DNA of 64,000 bases, taken from the NCBI GenBank assembly GCA_021325025.1, contig JAJPHZ010000039.1, forward strand, positions 62,001 through 126,000. The letters run 5' to 3'. The notes under the pieces were generated by a model that searched no databases, was not told the DNA's origin, and saw only the letters and a program-made list of their open reading frames with translations. The position numbers were made by a program, and so were the translations under genes. The stretch is from Pseudomonadota bacterium. GTDB taxonomy: Bacteria > Desulfobacterota > Binatia > Binatales > Binataceae. Below are positions 25,937-34,879 of the stretch, in pieces (the stretch's first letter is position 1; the number at the start of each line of letters is the position of its first letter).

Positions 25937-27073
25937 TCATAGTAGCACGAGATTATCCCGATGGATTATCTCGTCGGCAACCTGATAGCCGAGGATGGCC
26001 GCGATTTCAGAGCTGCGCCGCCCCCTGATTTTGATCACGTCGGCGGCCGGATAGTTGACCAGGCCGCGGCCGAACTCGCGGCCGTCCGGATCGAGCAGCC
26101 TTACGCAATCGCCGCCGGCGAAGTCGCCCACCACCTCGCGCACGCCCGAGGGCAGCAGGCTTTTTCCCTTATGGCGCAGCGCGTCGGCAGCGCCCTTGTC
26201 CAGTGCCAGCGACCCCGCCGGCTTGAGCGCGAAGGCGATCCAATGTTTGCGCCCGCGCAGGCGGCTGCGCGCCGGTACCACCAGGGTTCCCCGCTCGCGC
26301 TGCGCCTCGAGCGCGTCGCGCAGCGCGTCGGGTTCGTGCCCCGAGGCGATAATCACGGCGATTCCGGCGTGCGCGGCCTGACGCGCCGCATTGAGCTTGG
26401 AGGCCATCCCACCCGTGCCCAGCGGCCCCGCTGACTCGGCGACCAGTCCCTTCATCCCGGCGTCGGGATCGGCGATCAGCGCAATCAGCCGCGCGTCGGG
26501 GCGCTTGCGCGGGTCGCCGGTCAGCACGCCCGCCACGTCGCTGAGGATGACCAGCAGTTGCGCGCCCATCAGCGTCGCGACCAGCGCGGAGAGGTTGTCA
26601 TTGTCGCCGAAGCGGATTTCCTCAACCGCCACGGTGTCGTTTTCGTTGATGATCGGGATGATGCCGTGCTGGAGCAGCGTTTCGATCGTGTGGCGCGCGT
26701 TGTTGCGCCGGGTGCGCTCGGCGATGTCGGAGTGGGTGAGCAGAATCTGCGCGATGTGGCGGCGATGGGCGGCGAAGGCCTGCGCGTACTGCGTCATCAG
26801 CGCGATCTGACCGGCGGCGGCCGCCGCCTGACGCAGCGCAATCGAGGCGTTGACCGGCGCGCCCAGGCGCGCCCGGCCTGCGGCGATCGCGCCCGAGGTC
26901 ACCAACACCACCTGGTAGCCGCGACGCATCAGGTGGTCGATATCGGCGGCCAGCCGCGCGATCACGTCGGTGCGCAGTCCGCCGGCGTCTGACAGGACCG
27001 CGCTGCCGACCTTGACCACCACGCGGCGGACGTGCCGCAGCAGGTCCGCCTTATAGATGAGCTGCGAGGACAT
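25937..27073 (-). CDS. proB: Glutamate 5-kinase ProB
   Basis: A 378-residue ProB with the amino-acid kinase domain (VVVKVGSAVLSD near 20, VTSGAIAAG near 59, INENDTV near 148, GTGGMASKL near 220) and a C-terminal PUA domain (about 285-370, GDCVRLLDPDGREFGRG). It phosphorylates glutamate as the first step of proline synthesis. ATG 27073 lies 18 bases after obgE. Length and two-domain layout match the family. Confidence 0.95.
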   Translation of the reverse strand: MSSQLIYKADLLRHVRRVVVKVGSAVLSDAGGLRTDVIARLAADIDHLMRRGYQVVLVTSGAIAAGRARLGAPVNASIALRQAAAAAGQIALMTQYAQAFAAHRRHIAQILLTHSDIAERTRRNNARHTIETLLQHGIIPIINENDTVAVEEIRFGDNDNLSALVATLMGAQLLVILSDVAGVLTGDPRKRPDARLIALIADPDAGMKGLVAESAGPLGTGGMASKLNAARQAAHAGIAVIIASGHEPDALRDALEAQRERGTLVVPARSRLRGRKHWIAFALKPAGSLALDKGAADALRHKGKSLLPSGVREVVGDFAGGDCVRLLDPDGREFGRGLVNYPAADVIKIRGRRSSEIAAILGYQVADEIIHRDNLVLL

Positions 27074-27091
27074 CGCCGGCCGCCGCAGGCA

Positions 27092-28087
27092 TCAGGCGCT
27101 CTCGCGCAGCATGGCCGCCATCGCGGCGATCAGCGGCTCCAGCCCGATCCGATCCTGAGCGGAGATACGATACACCTCCAATCCGGTGGTTCGCTTTAGT
27201 TTTTCCTCGGCGAGCGCGGCCTGCTCGGCGCTTACCAGGTCGATCTTGTTAAGTGCGATGAGCGCGCGCCGATGCGCCAACTGCGGGTCGAACGCCTCGA
27301 TTTCCCGGCGCACGGTGTGGAAATCGCGCTCGATATCCGAGGTCACATCCAAAACGAAGACGAGTATCCGGGTCCGTGCGATGTGGCGCAAGAAGCGGAT
27401 GCCCAGGCCGTGTCCGGTGTGGGCCCCTTCGATGAGGCCCGGGATGTCGGCCACGGTGAAGCTTTCGGTTTCGCCCACGAAGACCCGGCCGAGATTGGGC
27501 GTCAGAGTGGTGAAAGGGTAGGGCGCGATTTTGGGGCGCGCCGCACTGAGCGCAGCCAGCAGCGTCGACTTGCCCGCGTTGGGCATCCCCACCAGCCCGA
27601 CCTCCGCCACCAGCCGCAGTTCCAGCCGAACCCATCGCTCTTCGCCCGGGCCGCCGGGCTTGGCGATGCGCGGCGCCTGCCGCGTGGGCGAGACGAAGTG
27701 CATGTTGCCCAGTCCGCCGGCGCCGCCGCGCGCGATCGTCGCGCGCTGGCCGGGCAGGACGAGGTCGGCCAGCACCTCGCCGCTGGCCTCGTCGATCACC
27801 ACCGTGCCGGGCGGCACTTTGACGATCAGGTCTTCGGCGGCGCGCCCGTACTGCTCCTTGCCGCGGCCGGGCTCGCCGTTGCGTGCAATCAGGCGGGGAC
27901 GATACTTGAAATCCAGCAGCGTGGACAGCCCCTCATCGACTTCGAAGATCACATCGCCGCCCTTGCCGCCGTCGCCCCCGGCCGGTCCGCCGAATGGGCG
28001 ATACTTCTCGCGCCGGAAGGCAATCGCGCCGTCGCCGCCCTTGCCCGAGCGAACAAAGATGCGCGCTTCGTCGATGAACTTCTTCAC
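27092..28087 (-). CDS. obgE: GTPase ObgE
   Basis: A 331-residue Obg GTPase. The glycine-rich Obg domain comes first (FIDEARIFVRSGKGGDG, GGPAGGDGGKGGDV), then the G domain with GMPNAGKST (P-loop), DIPGLIEGA (G3), NKIDLV (G4) and SAQ (G5). The short C-terminal extension is nearly absent. The start is GTG 28087, where the Obg domain begins; the frame is open to 28315 but that part overlaps rpmA. No ribosome site is visible. Instead a terminator-like hairpin and T8 tract end 10 bases before the GTG, so expression from rpmA may be attenuated. Confidence 0.95.
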   Translation of the reverse strand: MKKFIDEARIFVRSGKGGDGAIAFRREKYRPFGGPAGGDGGKGGDVIFEVDEGLSTLLDFKYRPRLIARNGEPGRGKEQYGRAAEDLIVKVPPGTVVIDEASGEVLADLVLPGQRATIARGGAGGLGNMHFVSPTRQAPRIAKPGGPGEERWVRLELRLVAEVGLVGMPNAGKSTLLAALSAARPKIAPYPFTTLTPNLGRVFVGETESFTVADIPGLIEGAHTGHGLGIRFLRHIARTRILVFVLDVTSDIERDFHTVRREIEAFDPQLAHRRALIALNKIDLVSAEQAALAEEKLKRTTGLEVYRISAQDRIGLEPLIAAMAAMLRESA

Positions 28088-28097
28088 GGCCGCAGCC

Positions 28098-28125
28098 AAA
28101 AAAAAGCCCCGCCGGGGCGGGGCTT
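28098..28125 (-). terminator. Intrinsic terminator/attenuator between rpmA and obgE
   Basis: Read on the minus strand: AAGCCCCG stem (28125-28118), a 6-base loop, CGGGGCTT (28111-28104), then eight T in total (28105-28098). The hairpin lies 24 bases after the rpmA stop and its T tract ends 10 bases before the obgE GTG. Its shape is a textbook rho-independent terminator, so it should limit transcription into obgE-proBA-nadD-rsfS. Confidence 0.75.
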
Positions 28126-28149
28126 GATTCGCGAGCAGTAAGCGGCGCG

Positions 28150-28434
28150 TCAAACCTCGGCGAGGGTCTGAGCCTGCTCCGGGACCGGCGGATAGACGCT
28201 GACCTGCCGCTTTTCGCCGCGCGGCTCGTAGCTGACGATCCCGTCCACCAGCGCGTAGATGGTGTAGTCGCGGCCCAGACCGACGTTGCGCCCGGGATGG
28301 ATCCGGGTGCCGCATTGGCGGACCAGGATGTTGCCGGCCTTGACCTGCTGGCCCGCGAAAACCTTGATTCCCCGGCGCTGGCCCGGACTGTCCCGGCCGT
28401 TGCGCGTCGAACCTTGTCCTTTTTTGTGCGCCAC
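28150..28434 (-). CDS. rpmA: 50S ribosomal protein bL27
   Basis: A 94-residue bL27: [16 protein letters not shown] start, [19 protein letters not shown] split in the next block, [20 protein letters not shown] and a short C-terminal tail. The N-terminus carries the normal MAHKK of species without bL27 processing. ATG 28434 follows rplU by 64 bases. It sits near the peptidyl transferase centre of the ribosome. Confidence 0.97.
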   Translation of the reverse strand: MAHKKGQGSTRNGRDSPGQRRGIKVFAGQQVKAGNILVRQCGTRIHPGRNVGLGRDYTIYALVDGIVSYEPRGEKRQVSVYPPVPEQAQTLAEV

Positions 28435-28498
28435 GGCGCTTCCTCCTGCGTCAAAGCGGCGTCATCGCCGCCGGTTCAAATGGTTCCGTCATGCGCCC

Positions 28499-28885
28499 TT
28501 ACGCCGACGCCTCGGCCGGACCGGGCTCTCCACTCGGGGCAGGCTGCGGTGCGGACGGTTCGGAGGGCGCGGCACCGGTCCGGATCGCCTGAATCTTCAG
28601 CACCGTCAAATCCTGCCGATGCCCCCGTTTGCGGCGATAGTTCTTGCGCCGCTTCTTCTTGAAGACGATTACCTTGCTGCCGCGCGGCTGCTGCACGATA
28701 CGCGCGCTGACCGCCGCGTCGGCCACCAACGGCGTACCGATCACGGGCGTGTCGTTCCCGCCAATCGCCAGAACTTCGGACAGGACAATCTCGGAGCCCA
28801 CCTCGCCGGCAATCCGTTCGACCACGATCTGGTCGCCCGGTGCGACGCGGTACTGTTTGCCGCCGGTCTTTATGATCGCAAACAT
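28499..28885 (-). CDS. rplU: 50S ribosomal protein bL21
   Basis: A 128-residue bL21: [14 protein letters not shown] start, [16 protein letters not shown], and the basic [17 protein letters not shown] block. It has an extra C-terminal tail of about 25 Pro/Ala/Glu-rich residues ([12 protein letters not shown]...), longer than the usual 100-105 residue protein. ATG 28885 is chosen because bL21 begins MFAII; the frame extends 6 codons upstream. It leads the core operon, with a TTGACA promoter box upstream. Confidence 0.96.
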   Translation of the reverse strand: MFAIIKTGGKQYRVAPGDQIVVERIAGEVGSEIVLSEVLAIGGNDTPVIGTPLVADAAVSARIVQQPRGSKVIVFKKKRRKNYRRKRGHRQDLTVLKIQAIRTGAAPSEPSAPQPAPSGEPGPAEASA

Positions 28886-28903
28886 GACTGAACCAGAAGC
28901 CAA

Positions 28904-28933
28904 TTAACTATCGGACGTCACCGGGCGTGTCAA
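28904..28933 (-). promoter_or_regulatory. Putative promoter of the rplU operon
   Basis: On the minus strand a perfect TTGACA (28933-28928) is followed, after 17-19 bases, by TAGTTAAT (28910 downward). A start near 28900 would give a short leader before the rplU ATG at 28885. The -10 box is imperfect. Confidence 0.45.
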
Positions 28934-28980
28934 CGCGGCTCCCGCGCCTGCCTGCCATCATTATCCGCCGGCCGGCGCCC

Positions 28981-29787
28981 TTATTCCAGATTGAGCACCC
29001 GGCACAGGTCCTTGGCGACCACCACCTGACCGCTGTAACCCATCGGGTCGGGGCAGGCGCAGCACAGGTATTCGCATGCCGCCGCCGGGACCGACAGCGG
29101 GTGGAAGATGCTCATATCCAGGCCGTGAGTGCCGGTCTGTTTGATTTCGATTTCGAACCGCTCATTCAACGTGGCACCCGGATCCAGCCCGATGACCGCG
29201 ACGCCGTGGGGCCGGGCCTCCTTGGCCAGCGCGACGGTGAATCGATCCAGCGCCGCCTTCATCGTCGGATAGGCGGCGCACAGGCCGCCTCCGCCGCCCG
29301 GCATCCCGGGTACGTCGTGATGCGCGACCGAGGCGGTGACGTTGACGATCATGCCCGAGCGCCGCTCGATCATCCCGGGCAGGCAGAGTTTGGAAATGAT
29401 TACCGGGGCCAGCAGGTCGGCCGCCATATGCTTTTGCCAGCTATCGATTTCGAATTGCAGGAACGGGTCGAACAGCTCCGGACCGATGTAGCGGGCGTTG
29501 TTGACCACATAATCGACCCGGCCGAACCTCTCCAACGCCTTCTTGCACAGATCTTCTACATCTTGGCGTACCAGCAGATCGCATTTGACCGCCAGCACCT
29601 CCACGCCCACGGCGCGCAGTTCGGCCTCCGCCTCCCGCAGCGTGCCGGGCCAGGTGCTTTCCGAGCGCTCCATGGTGCGCGCCGCGCCGACGATGTTGAT
29701 GCCGTGGCGCGCCAGCCGCAGCGCCATCTGCCTGCCCATCCCGCGGCTGATGCCGGTAACGAGCGCGACCTTTCCCCTTGTGTCCAT
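28981..29787 (-). CDS. SDR-family oxidoreductase, paired with a P450
   Basis: A 268-residue short-chain dehydrogenase paralogous to the one at 14968-15762. Shared features are the insert after beta-2 (here STWPGTLREAEAE), FDPFLQFEIDSW versus TPFLQFRWENW, and DLLAPV versus NLLAPV. It has TGISRGMG, VVNNARY, NVTAS and the YPTMK catalytic pair. GGAGGA lies 7 nt before ATG 29787, deciding the start over the upstream frame to 29823. It follows a P450 by 25 bases on the same strand. It probably oxidises that enzyme's alcohol product or an acyl-CoA derivative. Confidence 0.88.
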   Translation of the reverse strand: MDTRGKVALVTGISRGMGRQMALRLARHGINIVGAARTMERSESTWPGTLREAEAELRAVGVEVLAVKCDLLVRQDVEDLCKKALERFGRVDYVVNNARYIGPELFDPFLQFEIDSWQKHMAADLLAPVIISKLCLPGMIERRSGMIVNVTASVAHHDVPGMPGGGGGLCAAYPTMKAALDRFTVALAKEARPHGVAVIGLDPGATLNERFEIEIKQTGTHGLDMSIFHPLSVPAAACEYLCCACPDPMGYSGQVVVAKDLCRVLNLE

Positions 29788-29812
29788 CCTGACTCCTCCA
29801 ATCCGGCAGCGC

Positions 29813-31069
29813 TCAGCGGACAATCAGCGGCACTTGCATCCATCCGAGCTGGAAGTCGGAAATCACGCGCCGCGCGTTTGCTTCGTCGATTTCGTAGTCG
29901 GGAATCCGGCGCAGCAGCTCTTCGAGCATGATGCGACCCTCAAGGCGCGCGACGTGTACTCCCACGCAGAAGTGCATCCCATAGCCGAATGCCAGATGGC
30001 CCTCCATCTTGCGGTTCCAGATGAATCGGTCGGCGTGCTCGAAGACGCGCTCGTCGCGATTGGCCGACGCGAACAGGATTATCAGACGATGGCCGGGCAT
30101 CAGGGTGTGGCCGCGGATGGTGTACGGATGGTCGATGACAGTGCGCGAGAACCACTGCGCGGGCGCCCCAAAGCGCAGCATCTCCTCGAATGCAATCGGC
30201 ACGTTGGTGGGCAGGTCGGCGATGACTTCGGCGCGCTGGCGGGGATTGCGCCACAACTCCAGCAAACCGGCGGCGACCACCTTGGGCAGCGTTTCGGTGG
30301 CGCCCACCATGATCACGATCAAATGGGCGGCGATTTCCTCGTCGGTCATCCGGCGGCCCTCAATCTCCACCCTCAGCAGTCCGTCCACCATCTTGTTGCT
30401 GCCGTCCGCGCCTGCCTTGCGCCTGCTGCGCACCAAATCCGCCAGCATCGCCACGAGTTGCGCGGTCGTGTGCTGGAACTCGGCCGAGGGGCCGCCCTGC
30501 TCGGGATTGCGCGTGGTCGAGCGATTGACCAGCTCCAGCAGGCGCGGCGCTTCGGAAAGCGGCAAACCCGCCAGCCGGCAGGCGACGCCCGAGGAGACGT
30601 AGCCGCCGAAATCGACGGTGGCGTTGAAGCGTCCCCGCTCGATCAGCTCCTCCAGGCGCTTTTGGACGCGATCGCGGATGAAGCCTTCGAGCTGGCTTAC
30701 CGCAAACGGGCGCAGCGGACCAATCGCGGCCTGGCGAATCTGCTCGTAATAGGGGCTGGGCAGATTAGGAAACATGTCGATCGGGTTCAGGCGCGGGCGC
30801 GGCACCTTGCCCGAATTGTGCCGGCGCATGATGGAGGGACTGATCAGCGTGCCCTCGGTGGTGGTCAGATGGGCCTGCGGGTCGGTAAGGATCTTCAGGA
30901 TGTCCTCGTAGCGCGCGATTGCCCAGGCGTCGTACTGGTCGAGCCGGTAGACAGGATATTTCTCGCGCAGCACTTTGTAATACGGGAACGGGTCGCGCAT
31001 CACGTCGGGCGCGAACGGGTCGTAGACGAAACGGTCGGGATCCGGATTGCTGATAACGGCGGTAGCCAT
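29813..31069 (-). CDS. Cytochrome P450 (third of three)
   Basis: A 418-residue P450. The I-helix reads VGATET, the K-helix EMLR (ExxR), then FSRT, and the heme loop is FGYGMHFCVG with Cys at about 368. The Glu-Thr in GATET is a normal acid-alcohol pair. ATG 31069 is preferred; GTG 31075 two codons upstream is equally open and no ribosome site separates them. It is followed by an SDR, and preceded 19 bases upstream by a 2-hydroxyacid dehydrogenase on the same strand, so a three-gene operon is likely. Electron-transfer partners are not encoded nearby. Confidence 0.92.
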   Translation of the reverse strand: MATAVISNPDPDRFVYDPFAPDVMRDPFPYYKVLREKYPVYRLDQYDAWAIARYEDILKILTDPQAHLTTTEGTLISPSIMRRHNSGKVPRPRLNPIDMFPNLPSPYYEQIRQAAIGPLRPFAVSQLEGFIRDRVQKRLEELIERGRFNATVDFGGYVSSGVACRLAGLPLSEAPRLLELVNRSTTRNPEQGGPSAEFQHTTAQLVAMLADLVRSRRKAGADGSNKMVDGLLRVEIEGRRMTDEEIAAHLIVIMVGATETLPKVVAAGLLELWRNPRQRAEVIADLPTNVPIAFEEMLRFGAPAQWFSRTVIDHPYTIRGHTLMPGHRLIILFASANRDERVFEHADRFIWNRKMEGHLAFGYGMHFCVGVHVARLEGRIMLEELLRRIPDYEIDEANARRVISDFQLGWMQVPLIVR

Positions 31070-31088
31070 GGTCACTGTTAAATCGCGT

Positions 31089-32189
31089 TCATTTTTTGGC
31101 GGCCTGCTTGTCCAGTCGCGCGCGCAGCCGATCCCAGGCCGCCGGATTAATCATATTGGAGGGACGCTTACCGCGCAGCACGTCCAGCGCCAGCCGCGAG
31201 GCGATCACCGAGCAGGGGCGAAAGGTCTCCGGCGAGTTGCCGCCCAGATGCGGCGTGATGATGACGTTGTCGAGATCGAACAGCGCATGGCCGTCGGGCA
31301 GCGGCTCGGGATCGGTGACGTCCAGCCCGGCGCCCGCGATCACCCGCTCACGCAGCGCCGCCACCAGCGCGTCGGTATCGACAATCGGTCCGCGGCCGGT
31401 GTTGATCAAAAAGGCGGTCTTCTTCATCCGGGCAAGCTGCTCCTTGCCGATCATGCCGCGCGTGGATTCCAGCAGCGGCGTGTTGATGGAGACAAAATCG
31501 GCCTGCGCCAGCAGTTCGTTGAGGTCCTCGACCATCGTGGTTCCCTGCCGCTCGGCCTCGATGGGATCGAAGAACGGATCGAAGGAAATCACCTTCATCG
31601 CAAAGGCGCGCCGGCACATGTCGGCCAGGGTGCGGCCGACAAAGCCGTAGCCGACGATTCCCAGCGTCTTGCCGTTGAGGTTGGACAGCGGCGTGCCGCG
31701 CTGCATCACGGCCATCATGTCCATCCGCTTCTCGCTGTGGATGGCGCGGTCGCGCTCAGCGATGCGCCGGCATAGCCCCAGCATCAGGCCCACCGAATGC
31801 TCAGCCACCGAGTTGGCGTTGCCGTTGGGAGCGTTTACCACCACCACGCCGTGCTCGGTGGCTGCGCCGACGTCGATTCGATCGGTGCCGGCGGCCGGGA
31901 TGAAAATCACTTCCAGGGAGCTGGCGCGCCCGATCATCTCCGCGGTCACCGGCAGATGCCCCATCAGGCCCATCGCGAACAGCGCGTGGATGCGCGGCAG
32001 ATGCGCGTCGAGCACCTCGTTGGCCTTGGCCTGCAGCTTGCGGCGCAGCTCCGGCGAGCGGCGCATCTCCTGGCGCTCCTGCTCGCTCAGGGCATAGACG
32101 ATCTCGATCTCCGGGTACGGCTCAAAAACCGCGGCGCCGTCTGGATGGAGAAAACTGGAAGGTACAAAAACTATTTTGCGCTCGGCCAT
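31089..32189 (-). CDS. D-isomer-specific 2-hydroxyacid dehydrogenase family protein
   Basis: A 366-residue NAD-dependent dehydrogenase of the phosphoglycerate dehydrogenase type. It has GYGFVG (180-185) for dinucleotide binding, D204 at the end of the next strand (SFDPF) favouring NAD, and the catalytic Arg266 (NTGRG), Glu295 (DPEPLP) and His314 (TPHLGG). No C-terminal ACT domain is present, so it is not a regulated serA-type enzyme. Start ATG 32189 fits the family; the frame upstream to 32375 crosses the divergent aldolase gene. It is divergent from that HpcH/HpaI aldolase (137 bases between starts). Possible substrate is a 2-hydroxy or 2-keto acid from the catabolic pathway. Confidence 0.88.
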   Translation of the reverse strand: MAERKIVFVPSSFLHPDGAAVFEPYPEIEIVYALSEQERQEMRRSPELRRKLQAKANEVLDAHLPRIHALFAMGLMGHLPVTAEMIGRASSLEVIFIPAAGTDRIDVGAATEHGVVVVNAPNGNANSVAEHSVGLMLGLCRRIAERDRAIHSEKRMDMMAVMQRGTPLSNLNGKTLGIVGYGFVGRTLADMCRRAFAMKVISFDPFFDPIEAERQGTTMVEDLNELLAQADFVSINTPLLESTRGMIGKEQLARMKKTAFLINTGRGPIVDTDALVAALRERVIAGAGLDVTDPEPLPDGHALFDLDNVIITPHLGGNSPETFRPCSVIASRLALDVLRGKRPSNMINPAAWDRLRARLDKQAAKK

Positions 32190-32326
32190 TGATTGCTTTC
32201 TCCACGATGAAATTTCGCTATCGGCACGCCTCCGGCTTTCACATCCCGCCGCCCGGATGCAAGCGGCGCCGGGTTTGAAAAAAACCGGATGCTGAGCAAT
32301 AACACGAATCACGGAGGAAGTTGAGC

Positions 32327-33088
32327 ATGCCTCACAGCGCACTGACCAAGGCGTGGAGCGAAAGCCGCCCTGCATTGGGGCCGTGGATCACGACCGACTC
32401 GGAATGGTCAATCGAAACGCTGGCCAACTGCGGTTTTGACTTCGTCGTGATCGACTGCCAGCACAGCCTGCTGGACGAGGTTACGGCCAGCCGTCTGCTC
32501 AAGGGACTTGCCGGCGCATCCTCCGCCGCAATCGTGCGCGTGTCGCGCAACGAGCCCGCGCGCATCGGCCGTGTGCTCGACGCGGGCGCCGACGGTGTGA
32601 TCGTGCCGCTGGTCAACAGCGCCCAGGAAGCCGCGGAGGCGATCGCTGCCTGCCGCTATTCGCCGCGCGGGGTGCGCAGTTTCGGCCCCTTTCGCGCGGG
32701 ACTCGGCTTCGACGTCAAGGCGCTGGAGGAGCGGGTCAGTTGCTTCGTAATGATCGAGACCAGCAAGGCGGTGGAGCGCGCCGCCGAAATCTGCGCCGTG
32801 CCGGGCCTGGCGGGGATTTTTATCGGCCCCGCGGACCTGGCGGTGGATATGGGGCTTCCCGCCGGCTCGGCGTTCAGCGAAAATCCGCCGCCGGCTCTGT
32901 CCGATGCGATCGCTAAAGTAGTGAAGGCAACCCAGGCCGCCGCAATTGTCTGCGGACGCCCCGCTGCGTCAGTCGGCGACGTCAAACGCGCCACCACCGC
33001 CGGCTTCCGTCTGCTGACCATCAGCGCCGACCGCGCCTTGCTGCGCGAGCGCGCGGTGCAGATCGTCAAGGAAGCGCAAGCCAGTTAA
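32327..33088 (+). CDS. HpcH/HpaI-type aldolase/citrate lyase family protein
   Basis: A 253-residue class II pyruvate-type aldolase. It has IDCQHSLLDE near 42-51, RVLDAGADGVIVPLV near 84, ARYSPRGVRS-like segment CRYSPRGVRSFGP near 108, MIETSKAVE near 141 and IFIGPADLAVDMG near 164. The Glu and Asp of the last two segments are the usual metal ligands. GGAGG lies 9 nt before ATG 32327. It cleaves 4-hydroxy-2-keto acids to pyruvate or glyoxylate plus an aldehyde, as in homoprotocatechuate and related pathways. It is divergent from a 2-hydroxyacid dehydrogenase that could act on a related 2-keto acid. Confidence 0.88.
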   Translation: MPHSALTKAWSESRPALGPWITTDSEWSIETLANCGFDFVVIDCQHSLLDEVTASRLLKGLAGASSAAIVRVSRNEPARIGRVLDAGADGVIVPLVNSAQEAAEAIAACRYSPRGVRSFGPFRAGLGFDVKALEERVSCFVMIETSKAVERAAEICAVPGLAGIFIGPADLAVDMGLPAGSAFSENPPPALSDAIAKVVKATQAAAIVCGRPAASVGDVKRATTAGFRLLTISADRALLRERAVQIVKEAQAS

Positions 33089-33207
33089 GGAAGACCGGCG
33101 CGTCGGCGGGCGCGAATTCGGTTCAGCCGCAGCGCTAAAATGGCACGTGCTGCGGCGCGAACCCGGTTGTATCAGCCGCTCGACGTGCACGATGTATCAA
33201 CTCCAGG

Positions 33208-33245
33208 CGAAAGCCTCCTTCGTGTCAGCACGAAGGAGGCTTTCG
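33208..33245. terminator. Bidirectional hairpin terminator
   Basis: A 17-bp perfect stem: 33208-33224 (CGAAAGCCTCCTTCGTG) and 33229-33245, with a TCAG loop. The stem ends in AAAG/CTTT on both sides, giving short T runs in either direction. It lies between the convergent aldolase (ends 33088) and DUF1329-like gene (ends 33282). Confidence 0.75.
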
Positions 33246-33281
33246 TTGGTCGGCTCTTTATGTGCGCAGCAGCGGTCGGCG

Positions 33282-34628
33282 TCACTGCATGATTTTCGCC
33301 AGGCTGCTGGGCTGGGACACGGAAGAAACATCCCGGTATTGGGGCGGGACATTGTTGTAGAAGGTGAATTCATGGGTCAGGCCGATAGTCATGTGACCGT
33401 TTTCCCAATCCACCAGTTGGGTTTCAGGCGTGCCGTATATGAAAATGACCGGCTGTCCATGGACATCCATCGGCGTGACCCGCAGCCAGGCCGACTTCCA
33501 CAGCTTGCTCTCGTTGTCGTATTCCTCCGAAGTCATGGTGAAGTACGCTTCGCGATCGAGGTAAAAGATGCGATGGGAGAAGCAGTAGCTGCCCAAAGTG
33601 GGAATCCACTTGGCGTCGACGACGTAGGTGTCGCGCAACTCCCAATGGCCGGTGCCCGGCTTGGGCCAGCCCGGGAATGCTCCCGGTGGCTGATCGTAAG
33701 TGGTCCCGACGTAGGACTTGCCTTCGGAGCCGACGCCCAAATCCTGCAGGTTCATGAGAAGTTTTTTGCGCCCCAGGTAGGTAACGGTAAACATCGGGGG
33801 ATTCCACGCGTTATCGTCCTGCACCCAGTCAGTGCCATTGATCGGCGCGCACTTGGCCGCGCTCGACAACCGCAATGACCGCCGCAGGGAAGGCAGGAAG
33901 ACATAGGTTTCGGGATAGCGCATCGGGTCCACCGGCTGTTGTTGCAGCTCGGTGGTGTACTTGGATTGTTCAGGTACCAGCACCTCGAAGCGCGCCACGT
34001 AAAACATGCCGTTGGCGAAGGGCAGATCCTTGGGCATGTCGGGCTCGCTCAGGTGCGAAAGGTTCATGAAGGTGGCGTCGGTGCTGCCTTCGGAGCGATT
34101 GCCGAACCGATCCACGATGTTGATGCCGTAGGTCATATAGTGAAAGAGATAAGGCCGCCATGGCGCCCAGCTATCGAACAGGATCTTCTCGCCGATGTTG
34201 GGTTCGCTGGGATTGGGGAAGGGCGGCCCCGCAACCCATCCCTCAATGGTGTGGCCGCCGGTCTTGGCCGGCACCAGCCGGACCTGGCTGCCGTATTTCT
34301 CGCCGTCGGCCAGGAATTGGCGCGGCGCGCCGACGTGGGTGGTGGGCGCTACTACCAGCGTGTACATCGGGTCGTCGGTGACGTGGAAGGTGTACTTGCC
34401 GCTGAAGGCCGCCTGCAGTGCCACGGTCATGAACTGCTTGTACTGCTGCCAGTTCGCCAAGGTGATCTTGGTGCCGGGCGGAATCGTCGCCGAAGAATCG
34501 GCATCCACCATTTGTTTGTAGTTGTTGGGATCGAAACTGATGCCCTCGCCGCGCGCAGATGTGCTGCTTACAGCCATCAGCCCCAACAACAAAAGAGCTG
34601 ATCCCAGAACCGTCCCCAGCCGTTTCAT
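33282..34628 (-). CDS. DUF1329-like exported protein
   Basis: A 448-residue protein with a signal peptide (MKRLGTVLGSALLLLGLMA, cut near SARGEG). Family features in order: IPPGTKITLANWQQYKQF near 50, VVAPTTHVGAPRQFLADGEKYG near 92, EGWVAGPPFPNPSEPNIGE near 130, FLPSLRRSLRLSSAAKCAPI near 255, FPGWPKPG near 320, SYCFSHRIFYLDRE near 350 and a final LAKIMQ. Its nearest relative here is the protein at 35940-37280. AGGAGAG precedes ATG 34628. DUF1329 has a lipoprotein-carrier-like fold in known relatives and unknown function; binding of lipophilic compounds in the periplasm is an inference. Confidence 0.87.
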   Translation of the reverse strand: MKRLGTVLGSALLLLGLMAVSSTSARGEGISFDPNNYKQMVDADSSATIPPGTKITLANWQQYKQFMTVALQAAFSGKYTFHVTDDPMYTLVVAPTTHVGAPRQFLADGEKYGSQVRLVPAKTGGHTIEGWVAGPPFPNPSEPNIGEKILFDSWAPWRPYLFHYMTYGINIVDRFGNRSEGSTDATFMNLSHLSEPDMPKDLPFANGMFYVARFEVLVPEQSKYTTELQQQPVDPMRYPETYVFLPSLRRSLRLSSAAKCAPINGTDWVQDDNAWNPPMFTVTYLGRKKLLMNLQDLGVGSEGKSYVGTTYDQPPGAFPGWPKPGTGHWELRDTYVVDAKWIPTLGSYCFSHRIFYLDREAYFTMTSEEYDNESKLWKSAWLRVTPMDVHGQPVIFIYGTPETQLVDWENGHMTIGLTHEFTFYNNVPPQYRDVSSVSQPSSLAKIMQ

Positions 34629-34879
34629 ATCGAGCTCTCCTATTTAGGTTACGATCGCACGGACCGGCCCGCCCCGAGCGGCCATCCCCATCCGGCCCGC
34701 CGCTAATTCTTTCCGCGCCGGAGGCGAAATGTCAAATCGGCAACTGTTGCTAGACCCAACCGGCGTCCGGCCAAGAAAGTTCCCTGGCCCGCGCTCGGGA
34801 CGGGGTTTCTAACCGGCCGGCCAATATGCTAGCGCTCTTGCAGTCGTAGCATTTGCTCTTCAAAGGAGGCTGGTGCATC

